A stretch of 39,075 nucleotides of DNA, from positions 1-39,075 of the forward strand of contig CALUPF010000002.1 in the NCBI GenBank assembly GCA_944322545.1, written 5' to 3'. The notes under the pieces are model-generated. The model made no database searches and was not told where the DNA came from. It saw only the letters and a list, made by a program, of their open reading frames with translations. A program made the position numbers and the translations under genes. Shown here piece by piece: positions 24,084-31,914 of this stretch. This DNA is from Candidatus Gastranaerophilales bacterium. GTDB taxonomy: Bacteria > Cyanobacteriota > Vampirovibrionia > Gastranaerophilales > Gastranaerophilaceae. Each line of letters starts with the position of its first letter. Position 1 is the first letter of the stretch.

Positions 24084-24139
24084 GTGAAAAGCTTAGCTGG
24101 TTTTATCTTTTTATTTAAGAAGGTGAAAAGCTAAGCTGG
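24084..24139 (+). repeat. 17-bp repeat pair with hairpin potential in leader
   Basis: GTGAAAAGCTTAGCTGG (24084-24100) and GTGAAAAGCTAAGCTGG (24123-24139) differ at one base. Because of that base the cores AGCTTAGCT and AGCTAAGCT are also reverse complements and can form a stem with a 30-base loop, ending 10 bases before the ATG at 24150. Confidence 0.6.
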
Positions 24140-24149
24140 ATTAGAAGAA

Positions 24150-24887
24150 ATGGAAATATTAGCAATTATTCCGGTTCGAGGCGGTTCAAAGGGTATTCCG
24201 TTGAAGAACATCAAGCCTCTTGCCGGCAGACCGCTTGTTGCATATACAATAGATGCTGCAAAAAATTCAAAATATGTGACAAGAACTGTGGTCTCAACTG
24301 AGGATATAAGAATAAAAGAGGTGGCTTTGTCTTGTGGTGCTGAAGTTTTAGACAGGCCTGTTGAATTGGCTCAAGATGAGACCAAAACTGCTCCTGTGCT
24401 ATTGCAGGTTGTCGATGAATTAGAAAAAAAAGAGAGCTACAAACCAGATATAGTTGTGCTTTTGCAGGCAACTTGTCCAATGAGAGATTCGAAAGAGCTC
24501 GATGAGGCTTTTGATATTTTCTTTGAAAATCAAAAAAACGGATGTGATTCTGTTTTTGCGGTGAAGCCTGTTGGAAAGACTCACGCATTATGGCGTAAAG
24601 TACCTGATTGTTATCGAAATGATGAAAACGATGCTGTATATGAGTGTTTGTATGATTACAGACATCGTCCTAGACGTCAGGACACTGACAAACATTATCC
24701 AATGTTTTGTGAAACAGGTGCAACTTACATCATCAAAACAGATGTTATGAAAGAAGTTAAGGATTTTATAGGTAAAAGACCTGAAGTATACACAAATGGT
24801 TTTTGTCTTGATATAGACACAGTCGAAGACTTTGAAAAAGCTGGCAAAATCATTGAGGAACGAAGAGCCAATGCGAAAAAAGATTAA
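24150..24887 (+). CDS. CMP-sugar (acylneuraminate-type) cytidylyltransferase
   Basis: 245 residues. The nucleotide-binding start IIPVRGGSKGIPLKNIKPL is the signature of the NeuA/KdsB-like family. LLQATCPMR, CETGATYI and a late LDIDTVEDFE (metal-binding Asp pair) fit the NeuA/PseF/LegF branch better than KdsB. These enzymes activate a nonulosonic acid with CTP for surface glycans. No sialic- or pseudaminic-acid synthesis genes are in the window, so the sugar is unknown. The upstream region has a repeat/hairpin and only a weak ribosome binding site. The last 17 bases overlap the DUF721 gene. Confidence 0.8.
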   Translation: MEILAIIPVRGGSKGIPLKNIKPLAGRPLVAYTIDAAKNSKYVTRTVVSTEDIRIKEVALSCGAEVLDRPVELAQDETKTAPVLLQVVDELEKKESYKPDIVVLLQATCPMRDSKELDEAFDIFFENQKNGCDSVFAVKPVGKTHALWRKVPDCYRNDENDAVYECLYDYRHRPRRQDTDKHYPMFCETGATYIIKTDVMKEVKDFIGKRPEVYTNGFCLDIDTVEDFEKAGKIIEERRANAKKD

Positions 24888-25422
24888 CTATTGCGAAATG
24901 AGCAGTCTTGGCGGTGTTTTAGACTCGTTTTTAAAAGAGTCTAATTTAAAACAGGGGCTCAAAAAAACAACACTTTTTAAGTTTTGGCCTAAAATTGTTG
25001 GAAAAAAATTCGAAGATGTCTCAAAAATATATGGGATTACCCAAAATGACGTTTTGGTTGTAGCTTGTGCAAATTCGTTTGTAACAAGCGAATTAACAAT
25101 GTTTAAGCCTACATTATTGAAAAAAATTAGACAATACGCGCAGCCTTTAGATATTGAAATTGCTGATATCAATTTTTCTCATAAAATTTGGCAAAACTCA
25201 TTTGGTGTTGAACAAATTCAAGAAGAAGTGAAAGATCCAAACAAACCTGATTTAACAGGGTTTAATCCTGATGAAATTGAGCTTGATGAAAACGAGGTTG
25301 CGGCTATAAAATCAAGTGTAGAAAAAAATACATTTGCTTCGTTGCAGCAAAGGGAAAATATGTTTAATACAATAATTTTGGATTTGAAAATTCAAAAATT
25401 TCTTGCACAAAAAAATCAATAA
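24871..25422 (+). CDS. DUF721/DciA-like protein
   Basis: 183 residues if started at 24871, overlapping the previous gene; an alternative ATG at 24898 gives MSSLGGVLDSFLKES, close to how DUF721 proteins usually begin. The core LFKFWPKIVGKKFEDVSKIY ... VLVVACANSFVTSELTMFKP ... LLKKIRQYA is typical DUF721. DciA-type members load the replicative helicase DnaB in bacteria lacking DnaC. The C-terminal ~80 residues are acidic and unmatched. Coupled to the cytidylyltransferase, probably only for expression. A long-stem terminator follows. Confidence 0.7.
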   Translation: MRKKINYCEMSSLGGVLDSFLKESNLKQGLKKTTLFKFWPKIVGKKFEDVSKIYGITQNDVLVVACANSFVTSELTMFKPTLLKKIRQYAQPLDIEIADINFSHKIWQNSFGVEQIQEEVKDPNKPDLTGFNPDEIELDENEVAAIKSSVEKNTFASLQQRENMFNTIILDLKIQKFLAQKNQ

Positions 25423-25471
25423 AAAACTACGGGTTTTTTACTCGTTTCAAAAGCTTTTTCCGTAGTTTTTT
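25421..25471. terminator. intrinsic terminator between convergent genes
   Basis: AAAAAACTACGG (25421-25432) pairs with CCGTAGTTTTTT (25460-25471) across a 27-base loop, followed by more T. It serves the DUF721 gene and, in reverse, gloA. Confidence 0.75.
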
Positions 25472-25480
25472 TGTTTGTTA

Positions 25481-25858
25481 TTATAGATTTTCGATTATTT
25501 CAATTTCGTTTCCATCAGGATCTTTTATGAAAGCGATTTTTGAGTTAGCTTCTTCCATAACGAAAGGTTCATAAAGGTATTCGCCGCCAAAAGCTTTGAA
25601 TTTTTTATCAAACTCATCCATATTATCTGTTTCAAAAGCGAAATGACCGAAAGCGTTTCCGTTTTGATATCCGTTTTCAGGAGTGTCAAAGTTCTCTGTA
25701 AGTTCGATTTCAAAATCAGCAGAGTCATCTTTTAAAAAGTGCAAAACGCAGTCTTCGAGTTTGATTTCATGTGTTTTTTTTAGCCCTAAAAGTTCTGAGT
25801 AGAATTTAATTGATTCTTGTGCGTTTTTAACTCTTATCATTGCGTGTAAAATTTTCAT
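25481..25858 (-). CDS. gloA: glyoxalase I / VOC-family lactoylglutathione lyase
   Basis: 125 residues, close to the usual 128-135. The layout matches bacterial GloA: ILHAMIRVKN (His5 metal ligand), SIKFYSELLG, GHFAFETDN (second His) and DPDGNEIEIIE (C-terminal Glu ligand). Glyoxalase I turns the methylglyoxal-glutathione adduct into lactoylglutathione. GGAG before the ATG confirms the start. It is divergent from gshB-gshA, which make glutathione, so substrate supply and use sit together. Other VOC enzymes share the fold, but the context favours GloA. Confidence 0.85.
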   Translation of the reverse strand: MKILHAMIRVKNAQESIKFYSELLGLKKTHEIKLEDCVLHFLKDDSADFEIELTENFDTPENGYQNGNAFGHFAFETDNMDEFDKKFKAFGGEYLYEPFVMEEANSKIAFIKDPDGNEIEIIENL

Positions 25859-25962
25859 ATTCGTTTCTCCTATTTTTAAATAGCTTCACGAGTTAATCAT
25901 ATCATATCATTGTAATTTTAACTTTAATTGATATCATGAATGGATGAGGACGAGGTTTTGAT

Positions 25963-26949
25963 ATGAAAAACAGCATTTTATTTGTAATAGACGATTTAGA
26001 GCTTAAATATTTTGAGTTTAACGACTTAGTCACTAATTTTTGGCTCATAAAAGAATTTTTAGAGCGCGAATGGGAAGTGTTTATTACAATTAAAAGCGGG
26101 CTTATGACAGAGGGGAATCTCGCGAAGACTTTGTGTTATGAGACTTATCTTGAAAACAACGATATCTTTTATAAAAAAGACGAACAAAAAAAATATTTAA
26201 TTGAAGATTTTGACGTTGTGTTTTTCAGACCTGATCCTCCTGTTGATATTGATTACATAAATGCTTGTAATGTGTTTGATTACGTTGATCATGAAAAAAC
26301 AGTTTTGATTAATAACCCTATTGCAATCAAAAACTTTAACGAGAAATTCCATTTGAACTATTTCCCTCAGTATGCGCCTGAAAACATTGTGACAGCGAAT
26401 GCGGATGAGATAAAAAACTTTGTTCGAAAACAGGGCAAAGCTATAATAAAACCTCTAAACCAGTGCTTTGGTGGTGGGGTTTATTATCTTGATAAAGAAG
26501 AAAGAAACATAAACACAATCATAAAAAACCTTACTAACAACGGCAAAACTATGGTTATGGTTCAAAAGTACCTAGAAGGTGCTGTGAATGGAGATAAAAG
26601 AATTCTGATTTTAGGGGAGCACGTTTTTGATGAGTGCATTAGAAAGCTTCCTGGTAAAGATGATTTCAAATTTTCTGTTCATTCTGATAAGTATTTTGAA
26701 ACTGCAAAACTTACTGATGAAGAAAAAGAAATGGCGAAAGCTGTTGCGAAGCGTTTGAATATTGTCGAGCTTTATATGGTCGGACTGGATGTTGCTGATG
26801 GCAAAATTATGGAAATAAATGTAACTAGTCCGTGTTATTTCATTCGTGAAATAAATGCACATAACAAAGAACGTTTCCAAGATATCTTAATGGAAAAGTT
26901 GATTGAACTTATAGAATACAAACAAGGAAAAATACCGGTTTCTATATGA
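25963..26949 (+). CDS. gshB: glutathione synthetase GshB
   Basis: 328 residues (typical 315-330). ATP-grasp enzyme with FRPDPPVDIDYI, INNPIAIKNFNEKF, the ATP-binding IIKPLNQCFGGGVYYL, VQKYLEGAVNGDKRILI and EINVTSPCYFIREI at the places expected for prokaryotic GshB. It joins glycine to gamma-glutamylcysteine. GAGG lies 7 bases before the ATG. The last four bases (ATGA) overlap the gshA start, so the two enzymes are translationally coupled, with the second step encoded first. The usual glycine-rich loop (GGxG) reads GGGV here. Confidence 0.92.
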   Translation: MKNSILFVIDDLELKYFEFNDLVTNFWLIKEFLEREWEVFITIKSGLMTEGNLAKTLCYETYLENNDIFYKKDEQKKYLIEDFDVVFFRPDPPVDIDYINACNVFDYVDHEKTVLINNPIAIKNFNEKFHLNYFPQYAPENIVTANADEIKNFVRKQGKAIIKPLNQCFGGGVYYLDKEERNINTIIKNLTNNGKTMVMVQKYLEGAVNGDKRILILGEHVFDECIRKLPGKDDFKFSVHSDKYFETAKLTDEEKEMAKAVAKRLNIVELYMVGLDVADGKIMEINVTSPCYFIREINAHNKERFQDILMEKLIELIEYKQGKIPVSI

Positions 26950-28310
26950 TAAACCACGTTTTAACTGCAAATGAAAATATTATAACTGATGAAAAAAGTC
27001 TGACTGACGTGTTTTTTGATGGGTGTAAAAGTCCTGATGCTGTTAAAAAAATTGGCGTTGAGTTTGAAAAATTGCCAGTGAATAAAAACACTTTCAAAGC
27101 TTCTACTTATGCTGATGTTTCGGGATTTTTAAGGCTTTATGAAAAATCATCTAATCTCAATGATTGGCAAGAGATTTCTGAAAATGGTGCAGTTTTAGGT
27201 CTTAAAGGAAATCTTGGAACTGTGACTTTAGAGCCCGGTTCTCAAACAGAATTGAGTTTGATACCAACTGAAAAAATTTCAGATATAAAAAGAATTTTGC
27301 AGGTTTATAACAAAACATCTTCTGATATTGCTCAAAAACTTGGGATATATTGGCTAGGCTATGGCGTTCAGCCTGTTTCTGTTTATAAAAATATCAAAAT
27401 TATCCCTAAAAAACGTTATGAATATATGACAAAATATCTGCCAACTGTTGCGAAAAAGCCTTTGGTGATGATGAGAGAAACCTCCGGTATTCAGGCGAGT
27501 TTTGATTATGTTTCAGAAGAAGATGCTATGAAAAAATTTCAGGTTGCTTTGAAATTATCGCCGATAATCAGCGCTGCATATTCTAACTCTCCTGTGCGCA
27601 ATTCTAGACTTACGAAATATAAATCCTACCGTGCATCAAGCTGGCTTGATACAGACAATGACAGATGCGGACTAGTCAGTTCAAGAGTTTTTAAAGGCGA
27701 TTTTTGTTTTGAAGATTATGCTCAAATTCTTCTTGATGTGCCGATGATTTTTATTGAAAAAGAAATCAATGGTGTTAAAACTGCAATAAAAACAGAGAAT
27801 TTGACGTTTAGAAATTATTTAAAAAACGGATATCAGAGCTTTTTTGCAACAAAACAGGATTGGCTTCTTCATTTGAGTTTGTATTTCCCTGATGTAAGAC
27901 TAAAAAATTACATTGAAATTCGAAACCACGATAATCAGCGTTTTGATTTGATTCCTTCTGTGCCTGCGTTTTGGAAAGGGATTATGTATAACGAGTCAGC
28001 CCGTGAGGCTGTTTGTGAGGTTATAAAAGACTTGTCTTATTTTGAGTTTGAGTATTTAAGACAAAAAACACCAAAAACAGGACTTGATGTAAAAATCAAA
28101 AAACATAATTTGAAAGATATTGCATATGAAATAATAAAAATTTCTTATGATAGTTTGAAATCTCAAAAACAAGATGAGGAAAAGTTTTTAGAACCTTTGA
28201 TTGATTTGGTTTCAAAAGGTTTGACGCCTGCTGATTTGATAATTCAAAAATGGGAAAATGAATGGAATCAGGATGTGTCAAAATTAGTTGAGTATTCAAG
28301 GCTAATGTAA
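26946..28310 (+). CDS. gshA: glutamate-cysteine ligase, GCS2 type
   Basis: 454 residues. GVEFEKLPV near residue 37 (the Glu pair that binds magnesium/ATP), LEPGSQTELS, SGIQASFDYVSEEDA, YRASSWLDTDNDRCGL and YIEIRNHDNQ are the conserved blocks of the GCS2 family, found in cyanobacteria, alphaproteobacteria and plants rather than the E. coli GshA type. It makes gamma-glutamylcysteine, the first step of glutathione synthesis. Coupled to gshB by an ATGA overlap. The family type supports a cyanobacterial affinity for the organism. Confidence 0.92.
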   Translation: MINHVLTANENIITDEKSLTDVFFDGCKSPDAVKKIGVEFEKLPVNKNTFKASTYADVSGFLRLYEKSSNLNDWQEISENGAVLGLKGNLGTVTLEPGSQTELSLIPTEKISDIKRILQVYNKTSSDIAQKLGIYWLGYGVQPVSVYKNIKIIPKKRYEYMTKYLPTVAKKPLVMMRETSGIQASFDYVSEEDAMKKFQVALKLSPIISAAYSNSPVRNSRLTKYKSYRASSWLDTDNDRCGLVSSRVFKGDFCFEDYAQILLDVPMIFIEKEINGVKTAIKTENLTFRNYLKNGYQSFFATKQDWLLHLSLYFPDVRLKNYIEIRNHDNQRFDLIPSVPAFWKGIMYNESAREAVCEVIKDLSYFEFEYLRQKTPKTGLDVKIKKHNLKDIAYEIIKISYDSLKSQKQDEEKFLEPLIDLVSKGLTPADLIIQKWENEWNQDVSKLVEYSRLM

Positions 28311-28390
28311 AGTTGCGTAGTTGTTTTATTTTGTTTCAACTATATTTATGTAAAAATAGATAATAGTGTAAATAAAATGGAAACTGAAAC

Positions 28391-30019
28391 ATGATTACAA
28401 CTAATAAACTTACAGTCCGCTTTGGAAGCCAGACTTTGTTTGAAAATATAAATATCAAATTTCTTCCTGGTCACTGCTACGGCGTTATAGGTGCTAACGG
28501 TGCAGGAAAATCAACACTTTTGAGAGTTATCTCAGGAGATGTTGAACCAACATCAGGTGAAGTTCATATCCCCAAAGGGCTTAGAATTGCAGTTTTGAAA
28601 CAAGACCACTTCGCTTATGACAATTATACTGTCATTGATACAGTTATTATGGGACATAAAAGACTCTATGACGTAATGAAAGAAAAAGAGGCTTTATATG
28701 CAAAACCTGATTTCAATGATGAAGATGGAATGAAAGTTTCTGAGCTAGAAACAGAATTCGCTGAATTAGACGGCTGGCAAGCTGAATCTATGGCTGCTAC
28801 TTTGTTAAGCGACTTAGGAATTGATGACGAAAAACATTATCAGCTTATGAGTGAGCTTTCAGGTAGTGAAAAAGTTAGAGTTTTGCTTGCTCAAGCTTTG
28901 TTTGGAAACCCAGATATTCTTCTTTTAGACGAGCCTACAAACCACTTGGATATTTCTACTATCAAATGGCTTGAAGAGTTTTTGATAAACTTCCCAAACC
29001 TTGTAATTGTCGTATCTCACGACAGAAACTTTTTGGATAATGTATGTACTCATATTGCTGATATCGACTATAAAAACATTCAGCTTTATACAGGTAACTA
29101 CTCTTTTTGGGCTCAAGCTAGTCAGTTGATTCAAAAGCAAAAAGAAGAACAAAACAAAAAAACTGAAGAAAAAATTGCAGAGTTGAAATCGTTTATTGCA
29201 AGATTTAGTGCTAACGCATCAAAAGCTGCTCAAGCGACTTCAAGAAAAAATATGTTAGACAAGCTGACCCTAGAAGACATCAAACCTTCTTCTAGAAAAT
29301 TCCCTAGAATTAGATTTAACTATCAAAAAATGCCTGGCAAAGATGTTTTGCACGTTGAAAAACTCAACAAATCAATTGATGGTGAATTGTTGATTAAAAA
29401 CTTTTCGATGGACGTGTATAAAGGTGATAAAATTGCATTTATTAGCAAAGATCCTTTGGTTGTGACAACTCTTTTCCAAATTCTTGCTGGAGAAGTTGAG
29501 CCTGATTCTGGAAAAGTTGAATGGGGAGTTACTGCAACTCGTTCATATTTTCCAAAAGACAACAATGCTTATTTCGACACAAATATCAGCCTAATTGACT
29601 GGCTAAGACAATATTCTGAAGAACAGCATATAAGCTTTATTCGCGGATATTTAGGAAGAATGCTTTTCACTGGTGAAGAGTCAGAAAAAAGCGCAAATGT
29701 CCTATCTGGGGGTGAAAAAGTTCGTTGTATGCTAGCTAAAATGATGATAGCAGAATCAAATGTTTTGATTTTTGATGAACCAACTAACCACTTAGACCTA
29801 GAAGCTATCACAGCGTTGAACAATTCTTTAATTGACTTTAACGGCACAGTTTTATTCACCTCTCAAGACCACGAGTTTATACAAACAGTTGCTGATAGAA
29901 TCATTGAAATTTCACCAAACGGCTGGATAGAATCTCATTACAAATACGAAGAATATATGTTAAATCCAGAAATGAAGAAAAAAAGAGAGCTTTTGTACAG
30001 ACCAAAAGTTCAAAAGTAG
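28391..30019 (+). CDS. ABC-F family ATPase, YbiT-like, with decayed second ATPase site
   Basis: 542 residues, two ABC domains and a short linker (QKQKEEQNKKTEEKI region, ~245-280). Domain 1 has GANGAGKST, LLLDEPTNHLD and VVSHDRN; its signature reads LSGSEKVR. Domain 2 keeps LSGGEKVR and IFDEPTNHLD, but its Walker A is replaced by IAFISKDPLVVTTLF, with no GxxGxGK[ST]. The switch His is Gln (FTSQDHE). Similar loss is known in a YbiT-like subgroup. ABC-F proteins act on the ribosome in translation or antibiotic protection and have no membrane domain. No strong ribosome binding site; its own AT-rich promoter region lies upstream. Confidence 0.88.
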   Translation: MITTNKLTVRFGSQTLFENINIKFLPGHCYGVIGANGAGKSTLLRVISGDVEPTSGEVHIPKGLRIAVLKQDHFAYDNYTVIDTVIMGHKRLYDVMKEKEALYAKPDFNDEDGMKVSELETEFAELDGWQAESMAATLLSDLGIDDEKHYQLMSELSGSEKVRVLLAQALFGNPDILLLDEPTNHLDISTIKWLEEFLINFPNLVIVVSHDRNFLDNVCTHIADIDYKNIQLYTGNYSFWAQASQLIQKQKEEQNKKTEEKIAELKSFIARFSANASKAAQATSRKNMLDKLTLEDIKPSSRKFPRIRFNYQKMPGKDVLHVEKLNKSIDGELLIKNFSMDVYKGDKIAFISKDPLVVTTLFQILAGEVEPDSGKVEWGVTATRSYFPKDNNAYFDTNISLIDWLRQYSEEQHISFIRGYLGRMLFTGEESEKSANVLSGGEKVRCMLAKMMIAESNVLIFDEPTNHLDLEAITALNNSLIDFNGTVLFTSQDHEFIQTVADRIIEISPNGWIESHYKYEEYMLNPEMKKKRELLYRPKVQK

Positions 30020-30042
30020 GATAATTAAAATTCAATAATAAT

Positions 30043-30081
30043 CACAAAGCCCGCTTCTTTTTATAGAAACGGGCTTTGTTG
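30043..30081. terminator. intrinsic terminator between convergent genes
   Basis: CAAAGCCCG (30045-30053) pairs with CGGGCTTTG (30070-30078), extended by TTCT/AGAA around a TTTTAT loop. It ends the ABC-F gene and probably the small membrane-protein gene coming from the other side. Confidence 0.75.
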
Positions 30082-30105
30082 TGTTTGTTATAGTGTGTTA
30101 GGTAA

Positions 30106-30465
30106 TTATTTTCCACCTTTATATGCATCAACAATTGAGAATATTTTGTTAGCAACATAGCCAATACCAGCAGCAGTTGCACCTACAAGTGCTAAAGTTG
30201 AGCCAACTTTATTTTTAACTGACATACCAACACTAGTTAAGACACCTGCTAAAACTTCAAGTCCTAGGCCTGTACCAAATTGTTTTAAACCTGTTTTAGT
30301 TCTTCCGTCGCACACTTGACCTAAACCTGTAACGAATGTAGAAGCGATTGCTTTTCCAATGTTTCCACTTTGTTTAGCTGGTGCTTCTTCACCTGAAAAA
30401 CTTACACCTTTTGCTTTTGGTGCGCAATATGCACCATTTGACATACCTACTGCTTGAATGGACAT
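30106..30465 (-). CDS. small glycine-rich membrane protein with VSFSG motif
   Basis: 119 residues from the ATG at 30465, which has AAAGG 11 bases upstream. VSFSGEE at 21-27 is the recurrent N-terminal motif. The segment GKAIASTFVTGLGQVCDGRT resembles the start of TM2/DUF5683-type membrane proteins. Two hydrophobic Gly/Ala-rich helices follow (~60-80 and ~90-112), so it is likely membrane-embedded. No known function. It ends at a shared terminator. Confidence 0.6.
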   Translation of the reverse strand: MSIQAVGMSNGAYCAPKAKGVSFSGEEAPAKQSGNIGKAIASTFVTGLGQVCDGRTKTGLKQFGTGLGLEVLAGVLTSVGMSVKNKVGSTLALVGATAAGIGYVANKIFSIVDAYKGGK

Positions 30466-30576
30466 TGATTTAACCTTTCTTGGTTGTAACACTTACGTTT
30501 GCAATAAATATCCTCAATGTTTTAAATTGCTACAACTTTAAAGGTTTATTAAAAATTTTTAACATAAAATTTTTAT

Positions 30577-31233
30577 CTAACCCATAGAAAGCCACAAAAC
30601 TTGTTTTACGGGTTTTGAGAGTAAAATTGCCAAATAACCAAAAACAAAGTCATAAATCATTTTTGTACCACTTTGCATAGCTATCCAACTAACAACATGA
30701 GTAAATGGATCTTGGTGGATTATTGCCATTAAAATCAAGTAAAATACGCCGATGATATGAATAGTTAATAGCCCTAGGATTGTTGCTTTAGCTATTGTTG
30801 CGTAATTGAATTTGTCTTTTAGCGTAAAAGCAACAATAAAAACAGCCGGAATGTAGGCTAGGATATATCCAAAGTTGTATTGAAAAATGTAGCTTAAGCC
30901 CCCACCTAGTGCAAAAATTGGGAAAATTGTTAGTCCTAAAATTATATAAATTAAAACAGCAGTGATTCCAAATCTTTTGCCAATCAATGCAGCAATGAAG
31001 AATATTACAGGAATCTGTGGAATATAAATGCAATGTTTAAGCTTTAAAAAAGCAGGATCATATGGATTCCAAGTTGCAGGGAAATAGTATGAAAAATCAA
31101 GCTGAGTGAAGGTTGCAATAATGATTAAAAACACACACCAGCCCATAACCACAAGTGTTCCCATTGTGATTTTCAGCTTTTTGTTTTCCGCATTAAATGC
31201 GTCTAGTTCTTCTTTAAGCCGTTTTGTGTTCAC
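30577..31233 (-). CDS. bioY: BioY-like biotin transporter substrate-binding subunit
   Basis: About 218 residues if translation begins at the GTG at 31233, which has AGGAAG 7 bases upstream; an ATG at 31263 would add ten residues but lacks a ribosome binding site. Six hydrophobic segments and the region IPVIFFIAALIGKRFGITAV ... ILGLTIFPIFALGGGLSYIF ... GYILAYIPAVF fit BioY, the S-component of ECF-type biotin uptake. It is a divergent member. Its start lies inside the end of rimI, so the two are co-transcribed. No EcfA/EcfT genes are in the window. Confidence 0.75.
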   Translation of the reverse strand: MNTKRLKEELDAFNAENKKLKITMGTLVVMGWCVFLIIIATFTQLDFSYYFPATWNPYDPAFLKLKHCIYIPQIPVIFFIAALIGKRFGITAVLIYIILGLTIFPIFALGGGLSYIFQYNFGYILAYIPAVFIVAFTLKDKFNYATIAKATILGLLTIHIIGVFYLILMAIIHQDPFTHVVSWIAMQSGTKMIYDFVFGYLAILLSKPVKQVLWLSMG

Positions 31234-31738
31234 TTTTTGCTTCCTGCTGCTTATGCAATTCATTATATCTCAATTTAAACTTTTCATACCATATGTTTTC
31301 TGTGAACATAATGAGAGCATTTTCATTGTTGTCTTGATAGTAGTTTTTTCTCGTTCCTATCGATTTAAACCCGTTTTTCTCATACAAGGAAATAGCCGGA
31401 ACGTTGCTTTCTCTAACCTCTAGAGTTATATATTTGATTTTTGCTTTGTAGCAATCATCTATAACTGCAAATAAAAGTGATTGAGCAACGCCTTGTTTTC
31501 TAAAATCAGGATGAACAGACAAAGTTGTAATATGAGCTTCATCAAAAATATGCCAGCAACCTGTGTAGCCTATTATTTTTTTATTCTCATTTTCAGCACA
31601 ATAATAATGAGCAAGATTGTTTTCAAGCTCGTTATAAAAAGACTCTTTAGACCAGTGATGTTCGCCATAAGAAAGTGCTTCTAGCTCAACCACTTCGCCA
31701 ACGTCCGATTTTTCCATTCTTCTGATTCTGCCGTTCAT
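31214..31738 (-). CDS. rimI: ribosomal protein S18 alanine N-acetyltransferase RimI-like
   Basis: 174 residues from the ATG at 31738. A GNAT-fold acetyltransferase: VEALEALSYGEHHW-like start (residues ~14-29), ITTLSVHPDFRKQGVAQSLL (acetyl-CoA loop R-x-x-G-x-A) and ESNVPAISLYEKNGF are RimI hallmarks. RimI acetylates the N-terminus of S18, and the group includes tRNA-modification partners. The promoter TTGTTC-17-TAGAAT ends 7 bases before the ATG with no ribosome binding site, so it is probably leaderless. The bioY start overlaps its end. Confidence 0.85.
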   Translation of the reverse strand: MNGRIRRMEKSDVGEVVELEALSYGEHHWSKESFYNELENNLAHYYCAENENKKIIGYTGCWHIFDEAHITTLSVHPDFRKQGVAQSLLFAVIDDCYKAKIKYITLEVRESNVPAISLYEKNGFKSIGTRKNYYQDNNENALIMFTENIWYEKFKLRYNELHKQQEAKSEHKTA

Positions 31739-31745
31739 ATAAATA

Positions 31746-31774
31746 ATTCTAACAAAGAGAAATCTAAAGAACAA
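31746..31774 (-). promoter_or_regulatory. rimI-bioY promoter, leaderless type
   Basis: Minus strand: TTGTTC (31774-31769), a 17-base spacer, TAGAAT (31751-31746), then 7 bases to the rimI ATG. One of the clearest leaderless candidates here. Confidence 0.6.
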
Positions 31775-31914
31775 ATATTAACCATATGGTCAATATGAAA
31801 ATAAAAAACCTTAAACCTTGTGATTGATGTTTTTAACATGCCGAATAGATATGATTTAAGTACGAAATCGTTAAATTAAGTTGAGTAACTCGTGGGGAGT
31901 ATTGGTAAGAAATT

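Noticed and set aside
24211..24588. 125-codon minus-strand frame inside the cytidylyltransferase gene
   Set aside because: Antisense shadow of a recognisable enzyme.
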